Assembly (NCBI GenBank): GCA_009838465.1
Contig: VXRN01000038.1
Location: forward strand, 1 to 55,034
Length of the DNA stretch: 55,034 nt
Direction of reading: 5' to 3'
DNA from: Dehalococcoidia bacterium
GTDB taxonomy: Bacteria; Chloroflexota; Dehalococcoidia; Lucifugimonadales; UBA1123
The translations under genes were made by a program, and so were the position numbers. Shown here piece by piece: positions 33,377 to 41,608 of the stretch (positions are counted from its first letter, which is position 1; each line of letters opens with the position of its first letter). Under the pieces are notes generated by a model. It worked only from the letters and a program-made list of their open reading frames with translations. It was not told the origin of the DNA and searched no databases.

Positions 33377-34306
33377 TTGCGCACGTTCCTGACCAGAAGA
33401 ATAGTATTCTCAATCGTTGCTCTAGTCGGAGCGACATTCATCGTATTCGGGTTGTCACGCGCTCTCGGAGACCCCAGACATCTCTACCTTGCCCAAGGAC
33501 GTTTCAGCCAGGAGCAATGGGACGCCCTCGGCAAGGCGATGCACCTCGACAAGCCACTTGCATTCCAATACGCAATTTGGCTCGGCCGAGCTATGCAGGG
33601 AGACTGGGGGACTTCCGTCTATAACGGAAGAAAGGTGACCGAGCTCATACGCCAGCGAATCTTCAACACGCTCCAGCTTGGGTTGGCAGCGTTCGTCTTC
33701 GCGGGCGTGTTAGGCGTTCCGCTGGGTATTCTGTCTGCCGTTAAGCGAGGCAGCATGTGGGACTTGTTCGCGCGCGGTTTCGCGCTTCTCGGCCAAGCCG
33801 CGCCACCGTTCTGGCTGGGGATAATTCTCATCCTGATATTCGCTGCGAACCTGGAATGGCTTCCGAGCGCGACGAAAGGCGAAGGCTTCGCTATCAGGAA
33901 TTTCGTACTTCCAACCATAACGATCAGTTGGCTGTTCGTCTCAGCTAACATCAGGCTGGTACGTACCTCTGTCCTAGAAATCCTGGACTCGGAATTCATC
34001 AAGTTGGCACGGGCCAAGGGTGTATCTCAAAACTCCATCATCTGGAAGCACGCCTTTCGGAACGCGCTGATTGCGCCTCTCACCTTCGCGGGCATTAATA
34101 TAGCGGCACTGATTACAGGTTCGGTACTGACCGAAACGGTATTTGCGTGGCCCGGACTTGGTCGGCTGGCCATAAACGCGGTCTATAACAACGACTTCCC
34201 GGTGCTGACAGGATGCGTGTTCATATTTACACTCATATACGTAGCCGTGAATTTCATCATTGATATTCTCTACGCGATCATTGACCCCAGGATAAGACTT
34301 TCGTGA
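33377..34306 (+). CDS. ABC importer permease, DppB-like
   Basis: The protein is 309 residues from the TTG at 33377, which gives LRTFLTRRIVFSIVALVGATFIVFGL, the standard start of DppB/OppB permeases. The frame extends back to a GTG at 33335, but that lies in the hairpin arm; a TTG at 33350 is another option. Six membrane helices are visible. The EAA coupling motif toward the ATPase is DSEFIKLARAKGVSQNSIIWKHAFRNAL. It overlaps the next permease by four bases (GTGA). No ATPase gene follows. Confidence 0.88.
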   Translation: MRTFLTRRIVFSIVALVGATFIVFGLSRALGDPRHLYLAQGRFSQEQWDALGKAMHLDKPLAFQYAIWLGRAMQGDWGTSVYNGRKVTELIRQRIFNTLQLGLAAFVFAGVLGVPLGILSAVKRGSMWDLFARGFALLGQAAPPFWLGIILILIFAANLEWLPSATKGEGFAIRNFVLPTITISWLFVSANIRLVRTSVLEILDSEFIKLARAKGVSQNSIIWKHAFRNALIAPLTFAGINIAALITGSVLTETVFAWPGLGRLAINAVYNNDFPVLTGCVFIFTLIYVAVNFIIDILYAIIDPRIRLS

Positions 34307-35184
34307 CCGAAGCAGTTTTGCAGCCAAGGAGACCGGTAGCTCAGTTCTTCTGGTACCTGAGACGATGGCCGATCATTCCGGTTCTGATAATCGTCACCTT
34401 GTGTATCTGTGCGATCTTTGCGGACATTATAGCCCCGCACGACCCAATAGATTCCTCTTTGAGAGCGCGAAACGCGCCGCCGATTTGGTATCCGGACGGG
34501 ACTACGAAATACATTCTCGGCGCAGACAATCTCGGTCGCGATCTGCTGAGCAGAATCATCCACGGCTCGCGGATTTCGCTCATCATAGCCCTCGCCTCCG
34601 TGTCCACCGGACTAGTTATCGGCACGACGCTCGGTCTGATTTCGGGTTACGTCGGCGGATTCGTAGATGAAATAATCATGCGTTTCGTGGACATATCGCT
34701 GGCGATTCCGGTAATCATGATTGCGCTGATCGTAGTAGTCGTCTTCGGGCAGGGTTTCTGGATCATCGTTGGCGTTCTCGTGCTGTTCACATGGACCGGA
34801 TACACGAGGCAGGTCAGGGCGCAGGTCCTGACCATTCGGGAACTGGACTATGTCGCGCTTGCTAAAGTCGCCGGAGCATCGCACTTCAGAATACTGACTA
34901 GGCATATATTCCCGGGGGTAGTTCACATTCTTATAGTTATCGCCTCTCTCAACGTGGGAAGCGTGATACTTGCCGAATCAGTGCTCAGCTTCCTCGGGGC
35001 CGGCATTCCGCCTCCGACACCGGCGTGGGGCGCGATGGTATCGTCGGGAAGAGATTTTCTGACAGATGCCTGGTGGGTGGCTTTTTTCCCGGGCTTGGCA
35101 ATACTGCTGACCGTGATGGCGATGAACTTTCTCGGCGACTGGATCAGGGATAGGCTCGATCCCCGACTCAGACAGATAGACTGA
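34303..35184 (+). CDS. ABC importer permease, DppC-like
   Basis: The 293-residue permease has an N-terminal FWYLRRWPIIPVLIIVTLCICAIFADIIAPHDP segment, then HILGADNLGRDLLSRIIHGSRISLIIA-like sequence typical of DppC/OppC (here YILGADNLGRDLLSRIIHGSR). The EAA motif is ELDYVALAKVAGASHFRILTRHIFPGVV. Its GTG overlaps the TGA of the DppB-like gene as GTGA, so translation is coupled. The operon ends here, 20 bases from a convergent gene. The ATPase subunits must be encoded elsewhere. Confidence 0.92.
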   Translation: MTEAVLQPRRPVAQFFWYLRRWPIIPVLIIVTLCICAIFADIIAPHDPIDSSLRARNAPPIWYPDGTTKYILGADNLGRDLLSRIIHGSRISLIIALASVSTGLVIGTTLGLISGYVGGFVDEIIMRFVDISLAIPVIMIALIVVVVFGQGFWIIVGVLVLFTWTGYTRQVRAQVLTIRELDYVALAKVAGASHFRILTRHIFPGVVHILIVIASLNVGSVILAESVLSFLGAGIPPPTPAWGAMVSSGRDFLTDAWWVAFFPGLAILLTVMAMNFLGDWIRDRLDPRLRQID

Positions 35185-35204
35185 TCGGGAGAATTATTCC
35201 TATC

Positions 35205-35648
35205 CTAACAGGGCGACTGATAGAAGCAGGACGGGTTCACGTATCTGTCCGCAATCTGCACGGCAATATTCGCCACACAGCTTCCCGATCCCAGCATGAT
35301 CAATGCCGCCCATACAAGCGCTGTTACCCTACCCAGAGGCAGTCCTGACCATATGTTGCTAAACACGGGCGGAATTCTGACGTGGTCGAACGCCGCGTGT
35401 CGAGTCACTACTAGGAAAAAGACCACTCCCGGTACGGCTGCCAATACCCACATGATCTGGGATTGCGAGTTGGCGCTGTCTGGACCGCTCCACAAATTTG
35501 AGGCAAACGGCAGGCGGTCGGCCATGCCAACATATACTGACAGGACGAAGAGAAGACAGGCCAATACTCCCATCAGCACGGTAGCATAGGTCAGGATTGT
35601 CCTGTTCACTGTACGGCCGTCTCCTATATGTGGGGCCATTTCGGCCAT
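35205..35648 (-). CDS. Hypothetical membrane protein, three helices
   Basis: The 147-residue protein is not one I recognise. Three hydrophobic segments are clear: TYATVLMGVLACLLFVLSVYVGMA, IMWVLAAVPGVVFFLVV and VTALVWAALIMLGSGSCVANIAVQI. Two tryptophan-rich loops repeat NLWSGP and NIWSGLP. Two cysteines lie at the extreme C-terminus (NPSCFYQSPC). It starts 25 bases after the rimM stop on the same strand and is probably the last gene of the rpsP transcript. No function can be assigned. Confidence 0.65.
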   Translation of the reverse strand: MAEMAPHIGDGRTVNRTILTYATVLMGVLACLLFVLSVYVGMADRLPFASNLWSGPDSANSQSQIMWVLAAVPGVVFFLVVTRHAAFDHVRIPPVFSNIWSGLPLGRVTALVWAALIMLGSGSCVANIAVQIADRYVNPSCFYQSPC

Positions 35649-35673
35649 TGCGCTCCCCCGAATGCCAAGAGCG

Positions 35674-36150
35674 CTAGCGCAATCCCGGCAGAAGACGCAC
35701 CGTCATGCGAGACGCCTCGGTATCCACGTCTAGGACCACGTCTTTGATGGCTGGAAGCAGTACATCGCGTTCATTGGTCTTGCGGACTATGTAAACGTCG
35801 TTGCCGGGCGTCTCGATTATCTCGGCAATCTGTCCCAGATGCTCGTCGTCGTCGGTGTACACGTCCATATCCACTAGCTGGAAGTGATAGAAGGCACCGC
35901 CGGGTAGTGGATATAGGTCGGTTTCAGGAATAGTCAGCCATAAACCTCTGAGAGTCTCGGCCATATTTCTGTCCGGTACCGAGTCGAGGAGAATGACGTA
36001 GCCTCCTTTATTCGGTCGGGAGGAAGTGACTTTCGCGGCGACTCCATCGAGGTATAGGGTAGAACCGAGTTCAAAGCGCTCGGGCAAATCCGTTTGGGGC
36101 TGTACTTTGACATGTCCGTGGATACCCCACGCACCGGTCACTTGCCCCAC
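35674..36150 (-). CDS. rimM: 16S rRNA processing factor RimM
   Basis: RimM assists maturation of the 3' domain of 16S rRNA and binds ribosomal protein uS19. The N-terminal barrel is seen in GQVTGAWGIHGHVKV and the C-terminal PRC barrel in LVDMDVYTDDDEHLGQIAEIIETPGNDVYIV, then LLPAIKDVVLDVD. The GTG at 36150 is the first canonical start, but it has no Shine-Dalgarno sequence and cuts the first strand (VVVG). The frame is open upstream without ATG, GTG or TTG. A CTG at 36214-36216 overlaps the khpA stop as CTGA and has GGAG 5 bases ahead. It would give about 180 residues and is a plausible real start. Confidence 0.9.
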   Translation of the reverse strand: MGQVTGAWGIHGHVKVQPQTDLPERFELGSTLYLDGVAAKVTSSRPNKGGYVILLDSVPDRNMAETLRGLWLTIPETDLYPLPGGAFYHFQLVDMDVYTDDDEHLGQIAEIIETPGNDVYIVRKTNERDVLLPAIKDVVLDVDTEASRMTVRLLPGLR

Positions 36151-36212
36151 TACAACGTGGTCATGGGGAGGGTTCGAGTGATTCGAATACCCCTGGGCAT
36201 TGCGCTCGATAT

Positions 36213-36443
36213 TCAGACTATCTCCAGTGTGGCATGCGCGCCCTGCTTTACGGCCGCCACTCTCAGCAAGACCCTCATGGACTGGGCCACCCTACCCTGC
36301 CGTCCTATGACCTTACCCTTGTCTTCGGGAGCGACTTCAAGCCGCAAGATGACGCGACCGTCCTCGTCTTCTTCCTCAGTGACCCTGACCTCGTCCGGCT
36401 GGGAGGTTATAGATCTGGCGATGTATTCGACGAGTTCTTTCAT
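36213..36443 (-). CDS. khpA: KH-domain RNA-binding protein KhpA
   Basis: The 76-residue protein [15 protein letters not shown]... is a single KH domain with the GxxG loop in [17 protein letters not shown]. KhpA, usually with KhpB, binds many RNAs and affects cell division and small-RNA action. The ATG at 36443 overlaps the rpsP stop as ATGA. A longer reading from 36527 would lie inside rpsP and is unlikely. The order rpsP-khpA-rimM is the classical one. Confidence 0.92.
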   Translation of the reverse strand: MKELVEYIARSITSQPDEVRVTEEEDEDGRVILRLEVAPEDKGKVIGRQGRVAQSMRVLLRVAAVKQGAHATLEIV

Positions 36444-36697
36444 TGCTCTTCGGGTTTCTCCAGCGTGCCCAGAGTCTTGAGTAGCTGCTTTACGGAATCG
36501 GTGGGCTGAGCGCCCTGGCGGATCCACTTGAGCGCTTTCTCTTCGTCTATGGACAGCGTAGGCGGCTCTGTTCGGGGATTGTAGTGACCAAGATGGTCAA
36601 CGAATGCGCCATCGCGGGCCGCTCTCGAATCGGCGACCACCACCCTGTAGCTGGGCTGGTTTCGCGCTCCGGTTCTTCTTAGTCGGATTTTGAGCAT
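36440..36697 (-). CDS. rpsP: 30S ribosomal protein bS16
   Basis: The 85-residue protein begins [41 protein letters not shown], the standard bS16 start, and has [21 protein letters not shown] at the C-terminus. It is a primary-binding protein of the small subunit. It is first in the rpsP-khpA-rimM unit, with a strong promoter about 38 bases upstream. ffh, often just ahead, is absent, and trmD is missing after rimM. Confidence 0.97.
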   Translation of the reverse strand: MLKIRLRRTGARNQPSYRVVVADSRAARDGAFVDHLGHYNPRTEPPTLSIDEEKALKWIRQGAQPTDSVKQLLKTLGTLEKPEEQ

Positions 36698-36734
36698 CTA
36701 TTCGTCTCTCGAATTCTCTTTCATATATCTCAAG

Positions 36735-36764
36735 ATTCTATATACGGCGCTAGAGGAATGTCAA
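36735..36764 (-). promoter_or_regulatory. Promoter of the rpsP-khpA-rimM unit
   Basis: On the minus strand TTGACA (36764-36759), an 18-base spacer and TAGAAT (36740-36735) match the sigma-70 consensus well. The -10 is about 38 bases from the rpsP start. Confidence 0.65.
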
Positions 36765-36840
36765 AACAACCCCGACGCTTTGAGGTGGCGCCAGGCGATT
36801 CATACCGCTGCAAAGTTCTGAATGATCTGATTCGTGTCCT

Positions 36841-36879
36841 AAAACGCGCAGGAACTGCGTAGGAAAGTAAAGACTTTCC
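36841..36879 (-). terminator. Tandem hairpins terminating rpsT
   Basis: Downstream of rpsT on its strand come GGAAAGT-CTTT-ACTTTCC (36879-36862) and then CGCAG-TTC-CTGCG (36859-36847) followed by CGTTTT. The second with its T-run is a plausible intrinsic terminator. Confidence 0.6.
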
Positions 36880-36892
36880 AAGCCCTGCCGAA

Positions 36893-37150
36893 TCAGGCGT
36901 TTCGGGCGCGGCTGAGTTGGCTCATCATGCGAGACTTGCGTCGCGCGGCGTTCTTCGGATGCAGAGCTCCCCTCGAGGCCGCCTTGTCCAGCGCCACGAC
37001 GGCTCTGCGGACTGACTGCTCCGCGGCTTCCAGATTGCCCTCTTCGATGTCGCGTCGGGCCGACTTAACAAAGGTCCGAGCCCGGGTTCGCAACGGATTC
37101 TTCTGCTCATACCGACCCTGAGCTGCTCTATTCGATTTAGCTGCTGGCAA
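36893..37150 (-). CDS. rpsT: 30S ribosomal protein bS20
   Basis: The 85-residue, very basic protein has the bS20 pattern: PAAKSNRAAQ, LRTRARTFVKSARRDIEEGN, VVALDKAASRGALHPKNAARRKSRMMSQL. It binds 16S rRNA in the small subunit. The start is TTG at 37150, with GGAG 7 bases upstream; the usual starts are lacking at this point. TTG is also used for rpsT in some other bacteria. It stands alone between rel and rpsP with its own promoter and terminator. Confidence 0.95.
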   Translation of the reverse strand: MPAAKSNRAAQGRYEQKNPLRTRARTFVKSARRDIEEGNLEAAEQSVRRAVVALDKAASRGALHPKNAARRKSRMMSQLSRARNA

Positions 37151-37189
37151 TTAGCTACTCCAATTAGAAGATTCTTTGAACAAAAGTCT

Positions 37190-37198
37190 ATTGTAGCA
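37190..37198 (-). promoter_or_regulatory. Extended -10 promoter of rpsT
   Basis: On the minus strand the sequence TGCTACAAT is an extended -10 element (TG-N-TACAAT), 40 bases before the rpsT start. No good -35 is seen, as expected for extended -10 promoters. Confidence 0.5.
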
Positions 37199-37212
37199 GG
37201 TTTGGGCTCCGA

Positions 37213-39360
37213 TTATAAATTGCTTCGGGTAACGCTGGTAACGCCGTTGACCGACTCGAGTTTGAAGAAGAGCCTGCTAAGCTGGTCTATGCCACTCACG
37301 TGTACGGTGAGGGTTATGATAGATGTGTCGTCGTATTCCTCGGACACGCAGGAAGCGATGTTCACGTTCTCGCCCGAAACCAGCGACGTCACGTCCCTTA
37401 GCAGTCCGACTCGGTCCATTGACCTGACCTGAATCCTGACTGGGTACTTGACTTCGGTCTTGCCCCAGCTAACGGCAACGAGACGCTCAGGCTCGTCCTC
37501 GTTGATGATGTTCGGACAGTTCCGTCGGTGGACGGTCACTCCCTTGACTCTCGTGATGTACCCGATTATTTCGTCGCCGCTGATGGGGTTGCAGCAGCGA
37601 GCCATCGAGGTGAGCAAGTCGCCGACGCCGAGTACCTGGATTCCAGCGCTCGGACTAATGGGCAGACCCAACTCCTGCTGGTGCCTGACCTCAGCCTCTG
37701 CCTCCTCCTCGCGCGAGCTGAGCTTGTTCACGACCTGACCGACGGATATAGAGCCGTCTCCGAGGGCGGCCAGAAAATGGTCCAGGCTGGCTATACCCAT
37801 GATTGACGCCACTCGTTCGTCCTGAAGAGATGTCAAACGACGTATATGACGCTGATAGAGGTCCCGCCCCCTCTGAATGTTCACCGAGCGTTCCTGCCGC
37901 CTGAACCACTGTCGAACTTTCGCGCGCGCCGATGAGGTCTTGACATAGCCAAGGTCTTCGTTCAGCCAGTCGAGACTCGGCCCCCTGACCGTCTTGGAAG
38001 TGAGAATCTGGCAAGTATCGCCATTCTTCAATTGATATGTCAGCGGCACGAGCTTGCCGTTCACCTTGGCGCCGATGCACCGAAATATGAGCTCGGTATG
38101 TATGGAGAACGCAAAATCCAACGGGGTGGAACCTTCGGGAAGTTCTTTCAATTCTCCAATCGGCGTATATACGAAGACCTGGTTCTGGAAGATGTCGGTG
38201 CGGAGAGAACCGACGACGTCCTCGGACAGGTCGCGCTGCCATTCGACCACCTGCCTCACTCTGACCATCTTCTGCTCGAAGGACTCATCGCCCGGTTTGC
38301 CCTCCTTGTAGAGCCAGTGGGCCGCGACGCCGTACTCGGCTATGTGATGCATTTCATGCGTGCGCACCTGAATCTCTACAGGGTGACCGTCTTCCGCGAT
38401 TACCGTGGTGTGAATGGACTGGTACAAGTTGTCCTTCGGGTTGGCAATGTAATCATCGAACTCGCCGGGTACCGGCCTCCACAGAGTATGGATGACTCCC
38501 AGAGCCGTGTAACATTCCTGGACGTCGTTCACGAGCACCCTGAGCGCGAACAGGTCGTGAATGTCGTCCACCGTCTTGTTCTGAGATTGGTACTTGGCAA
38601 TCTTGTTGTAGATCGAATAGATATGCTTGGGCCTCCCGAAGACTTCGGCGCCTATATGGGCGTTATCCAACTCCCTCTGGAGTACATCCCTGGCACTGTT
38701 GATGTATGCTTCACGCACCGTGCGCTTCGAGTTGAGCCTTCTGGAAATTGACTTGTATTCCTGCGGATTGGTCTGCTGGAAAGACATATCCTCCAGCTGC
38801 CACTTCATCTCCCAGATACCGAGCCTGTGGGCGAGCGGCGCGTATATGTGCAGCGTTTCCTGGGCCTTCTCAATGCGCTTGGCGGGCGACAGGTATTGGA
38901 TAGTCCTCATATTGTGCAGACGGTCGGCCAGCTTGATAAGGACCACTCTTATGTCGCGAGCCATCGCCATCATCATCTTGCGAATCGTCTCGGCCTGGGT
39001 ATGTCCCGCCAATGCGTCCGAGCTTCTGCCGGACGCCACCAACTCAGCTTCGGTCAACTTGGTAACACCGTCAACCAGCCGCGCTATATCCTCACCAAAT
39101 TGCTCCCTTATGTCTTGAACGAGGATGTCTTCGCTGTCCTCCACGACGTCATGCAGAAGCGCTGCGGCCAGCGCATCCGCGTCGAGTTTCAAGTCGGCCA
39201 GCACCATGGCGGTCTCGAGCGGGTGCGTGATAAAAGGCTCGCCGGACTTGCGCTTCTGACCTCTGTGCGCATCTTCGGCGTATTCGTAAGCCCTCTCTAT
39301 AACTCCGAGCCTGTCCGTCGGAGTATATTCGATGGCCTTGGACATAAGGGTTTCAAGCAT
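37213..39360 (-). CDS. rel: Bifunctional (p)ppGpp synthetase/hydrolase, Rel/SpoT family
   Basis: The 715-residue protein has the long Rel layout. The HD hydrolase domain keeps His46 (ITHP), His70-Asp71 in HDVVED and VDGVTKL. The synthetase follows with FALRVLVNDVQECYTALGVIHTLWRPVPGEFDDYIANPK. TGS begins at VFVYTPIGELKELPEGSTPLDFAF, and a C-terminal ACT domain ends the protein. It sets stringent-response alarmone levels. The loop reads GEFDDYI, the EXDD form usual in synthetase-only RelA, while bifunctional enzymes normally have RXKD. The invariant-like NGYQS is NLYQS. An upstream promoter at 39393-39421 fits. Confidence 0.95.
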   Translation of the reverse strand: MLETLMSKAIEYTPTDRLGVIERAYEYAEDAHRGQKRKSGEPFITHPLETAMVLADLKLDADALAAALLHDVVEDSEDILVQDIREQFGEDIARLVDGVTKLTEAELVASGRSSDALAGHTQAETIRKMMMAMARDIRVVLIKLADRLHNMRTIQYLSPAKRIEKAQETLHIYAPLAHRLGIWEMKWQLEDMSFQQTNPQEYKSISRRLNSKRTVREAYINSARDVLQRELDNAHIGAEVFGRPKHIYSIYNKIAKYQSQNKTVDDIHDLFALRVLVNDVQECYTALGVIHTLWRPVPGEFDDYIANPKDNLYQSIHTTVIAEDGHPVEIQVRTHEMHHIAEYGVAAHWLYKEGKPGDESFEQKMVRVRQVVEWQRDLSEDVVGSLRTDIFQNQVFVYTPIGELKELPEGSTPLDFAFSIHTELIFRCIGAKVNGKLVPLTYQLKNGDTCQILTSKTVRGPSLDWLNEDLGYVKTSSARAKVRQWFRRQERSVNIQRGRDLYQRHIRRLTSLQDERVASIMGIASLDHFLAALGDGSISVGQVVNKLSSREEEAEAEVRHQQELGLPISPSAGIQVLGVGDLLTSMARCCNPISGDEIIGYITRVKGVTVHRRNCPNIINEDEPERLVAVSWGKTEVKYPVRIQVRSMDRVGLLRDVTSLVSGENVNIASCVSEEYDDTSIITLTVHVSGIDQLSRLFFKLESVNGVTSVTRSNL

Positions 39361-39392
39361 AATCGGCCCCTGTCGCGTAGGATAGTGTCTGA

Positions 39393-39421
39393 ATTATAGT
39401 ACACTCTTAGAAATAAGTCAG
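39393..39421 (-). promoter_or_regulatory. Promoter of rel
   Basis: On the minus strand CTGACT (39421-39416), a 17-base spacer and TATAAT (39398-39393) form a good promoter, with the -10 32 bases before the start. The 15 bases ending in the -10 are identical to 30513-30527. Confidence 0.6.
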
Positions 39422-39466
39422 ATGTGTAACAGGGTCTTTCAGTTATTTCCCGATACCACTTCTGTC

Positions 39467-39525
39467 GTTCGCCCTGAACTTGTCGAAGGGCCGCCCGTTC
39501 ATGGTTCGACAAGCTCACCACGAAC
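39467..39525. repeat. Dispersed 59-bp inverted repeat (family E)
   Basis: Outer arms GTTCG/CGAAC and perfect inner arms CTTGTCGAA (39479-39487) / TTCGACAAG (39505-39513) form a compound hairpin. If translated it gives MVRQAHHER, the known signature of such repeats in false N-termini. It lies 57 bases before the hisS start. Confidence 0.75.
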
Positions 39526-39581
39526 GTACTTGGTTTAATTGGTTGATAATCGAAACCCTGAGATGCGCAAGGAGTCGGATT

Positions 39582-40844
39582 GTGCAATTTCAGACCCCGC
39601 GTGGGACCGTTGATATCCTCCCCGAGGACCGGAAGTATTGGAACTTCGTGCAGAGCAAGGCCGAAGAAGTGGCTTCAAGGTTCGGGTATCACCGGATAGA
39701 CACCCCCATGTTCGAGGACGCGCGCCTGTTCGAGCGCGGAGTCGGCTCGACAACGGATATCGTCGAGAAGGAGACCTATACCTTCGAGGACAGGGGTGGA
39801 GATTCCCTTACGCTTCGCGCGGAGGGTACGGCCCCCGTTTGCCGCGCCTACCTGCAACACGGAATGGGGAACCTGCCCCAGCCGATAAGGATGTACTACA
39901 TATGCCCTGTATTCAGGTATGAGCGTCCGCAGTCGGGGCGATACAGGCAGCATACCCAGTTCGGGATAGAGGTCATCGGCGAGGCCGACGCGAGCGTTGA
40001 CGCGGAGGTGATAGAAGTCGGTTGGCGATTCCTCGAGTCCGTGGGGTTGTCCGAGCTCTCGCTATCCATAAACTCCATCGGGGACAAGAAGTGCAGACCT
40101 TTGTATTTGGAAAAACTGCACTCGTACTATGCCGGGCGTCGCGGTCAGGTGTGCCAGGACTGCCTCCGGCGTCTGGAACGCAATCCACTACGACTGCTGG
40201 ACTGCAAGGAAGAGCAGTGCCAGCCGCTGATCGAGGATGCGCCAGTCAGTTCGGACAATCTGTGTTCGGAGTGCGAAGATCACTGGGACAACCTCAGAGC
40301 GTATCTGACCGAGATAGGACTGGACTACCAGGTGGAGCGCCGGCTGGTGCGAGGACTGGACTACTACTCGCGCACGGTATTCGAGATAGCCCCTCCCGAA
40401 GAGGGTCGCATGGTGACGATAGTGGGCGGCGGACGGTATGACGGGTTGATAGAAGAACTGGGTGGTCGTCCGACTCCCGGCATCGGATACGGAATGGGAC
40501 TCGAACGGGTCATCCGGAACATTCAGCGTCAGAATGCCCCGATACCAGACGAGCGTGAGCCTTCAGCTATGGTGGTTCATCTTGGCGACGCGGCAAAGAG
40601 CACGGGTTTAAGAATCGCATCCGGACTTCGTCAGGCGGGCATATCGGCGTCACTCGCCCCGCCGCGCGGGATGAGGTCGCAGTTGCGCTACGCCTCCAAT
40701 ACGGGCGCTACTCACGCGATCATCATCGGCGACAATGAACTTGCCAAGGGTGTGGCAACACTGCGAGACCTGGACAACAGCAGCCAGTCGGAGGTTCCAT
40801 TGGGTTTGCTGGCGGAGGCATTGGGGGCAGACCCTTTGTCTTAA
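39582..40844 (+). CDS. hisS: Histidine--tRNA ligase
   Basis: Charges tRNA-His. From the GTG at 39582 the protein is 420 residues and starts with QFQTPRGTVDILPEDRKYW, the family's usual N-terminus. AAGGAG at 39569-39574 is 7 bases ahead, which decides this start. The frame is open back to 39480, but that part is the family E repeat. Class II motifs are visible: motif 2 in YICPVFRYERPQSGRYRQHTQFGIE, the histidine-specific LVRGLDYYSRTVFEI, and motif 3 in GIGYGMGLERVI. The C-terminal anticodon-binding domain is present. It converges with rph. Confidence 0.97.
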   Translation: MQFQTPRGTVDILPEDRKYWNFVQSKAEEVASRFGYHRIDTPMFEDARLFERGVGSTTDIVEKETYTFEDRGGDSLTLRAEGTAPVCRAYLQHGMGNLPQPIRMYYICPVFRYERPQSGRYRQHTQFGIEVIGEADASVDAEVIEVGWRFLESVGLSELSLSINSIGDKKCRPLYLEKLHSYYAGRRGQVCQDCLRRLERNPLRLLDCKEEQCQPLIEDAPVSSDNLCSECEDHWDNLRAYLTEIGLDYQVERRLVRGLDYYSRTVFEIAPPEEGRMVTIVGGGRYDGLIEELGGRPTPGIGYGMGLERVIRNIQRQNAPIPDEREPSAMVVHLGDAAKSTGLRIASGLRQAGISASLAPPRGMRSQLRYASNTGATHAIIIGDNELAKGVATLRDLDNSSQSEVPLGLLAEALGADPLS

Positions 40845-40878
40845 ATCCGACGACTCCTGGCAACCCACGCTCGAAACT

Positions 40879-41598
40879 TCAGCCGGATATGTCCTTAATA
40901 GCGGCGCGCTGTATGTCCGACAACTGGTCTATCCCGATTTCGGCGAGCGACAGCAGTTCATCAAGGCGGGCGCGGGAGAAAGTTCCGTCCTCGGCAGTTC
41001 CCTGCACTTCGATGAATTCTCCCTCGTGGGTCATGACGATGTTGAAGTCCACCTCGGCGCGATGGTCTTCCTGGTAGCACAGATCGAGAACTGCCTCGCC
41101 GTCCACCACGCCTACGCTGACCGCCGCCACTCCCGACTTCACCGGAATGTCGCCTAGGTCTCCGCTATCCCTCAGCGATGCCAGTGCATGGTATAGCGCG
41201 ATATACGCGCCAGTGATGGCCGCCGTTCGTGTCCCGCCGTCCGCCTGGAGGACATCGCAGTCAGCCGTGAAAGTGCGCTCTCCCAGACTGTGCATATCTA
41301 CCGCCGCACGCAGCGACCGTCCGATGAGACGCTGTATTTCCTGTGTGCGTCCCCTGGGGGTGGTCTCGCGACTTGTTCGAGTCAGAGTGGCCCTGGGCAG
41401 CATTGCGTACTCCGCCGTCACCCAGCCGCGCCCCGACCCTCGCAGGAAGCGAGGGACACTTTCTTCGACGCTCACAGCGCACAGAACGCGGGTGTCCCCC
41501 ATAGTGATGAGCGCGGAGCCTTCCGCGTATCTCTGTAAGCCGGTCTCAATGGATGTGGGACGAATTTCGTCTATTCGTCGTCCGTTAATCCTGATCAA
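40879..41598 (-). CDS. rph: Ribonuclease PH
   Basis: The 239-residue phosphorolytic exonuclease trims tRNA 3' ends. Signature segments are the N-terminal [45 protein letters not shown], then [25 protein letters not shown] sequence ([21 protein letters not shown]), [21 protein letters not shown] and [16 protein letters not shown]. The protein has full length and an intact catalytic Asp region. It starts 10 bases after upp stops and so is second in a upp-rph pair. Confidence 0.97.
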   Translation of the reverse strand: MIRINGRRIDEIRPTSIETGLQRYAEGSALITMGDTRVLCAVSVEESVPRFLRGSGRGWVTAEYAMLPRATLTRTSRETTPRGRTQEIQRLIGRSLRAAVDMHSLGERTFTADCDVLQADGGTRTAAITGAYIALYHALASLRDSGDLGDIPVKSGVAAVSVGVVDGEAVLDLCYQEDHRAEVDFNIVMTHEGEFIEVQGTAEDGTFSRARLDELLSLAEIGIDQLSDIQRAAIKDISG

Positions 41599-41608
41599 GT
41601 CTTTCTCC

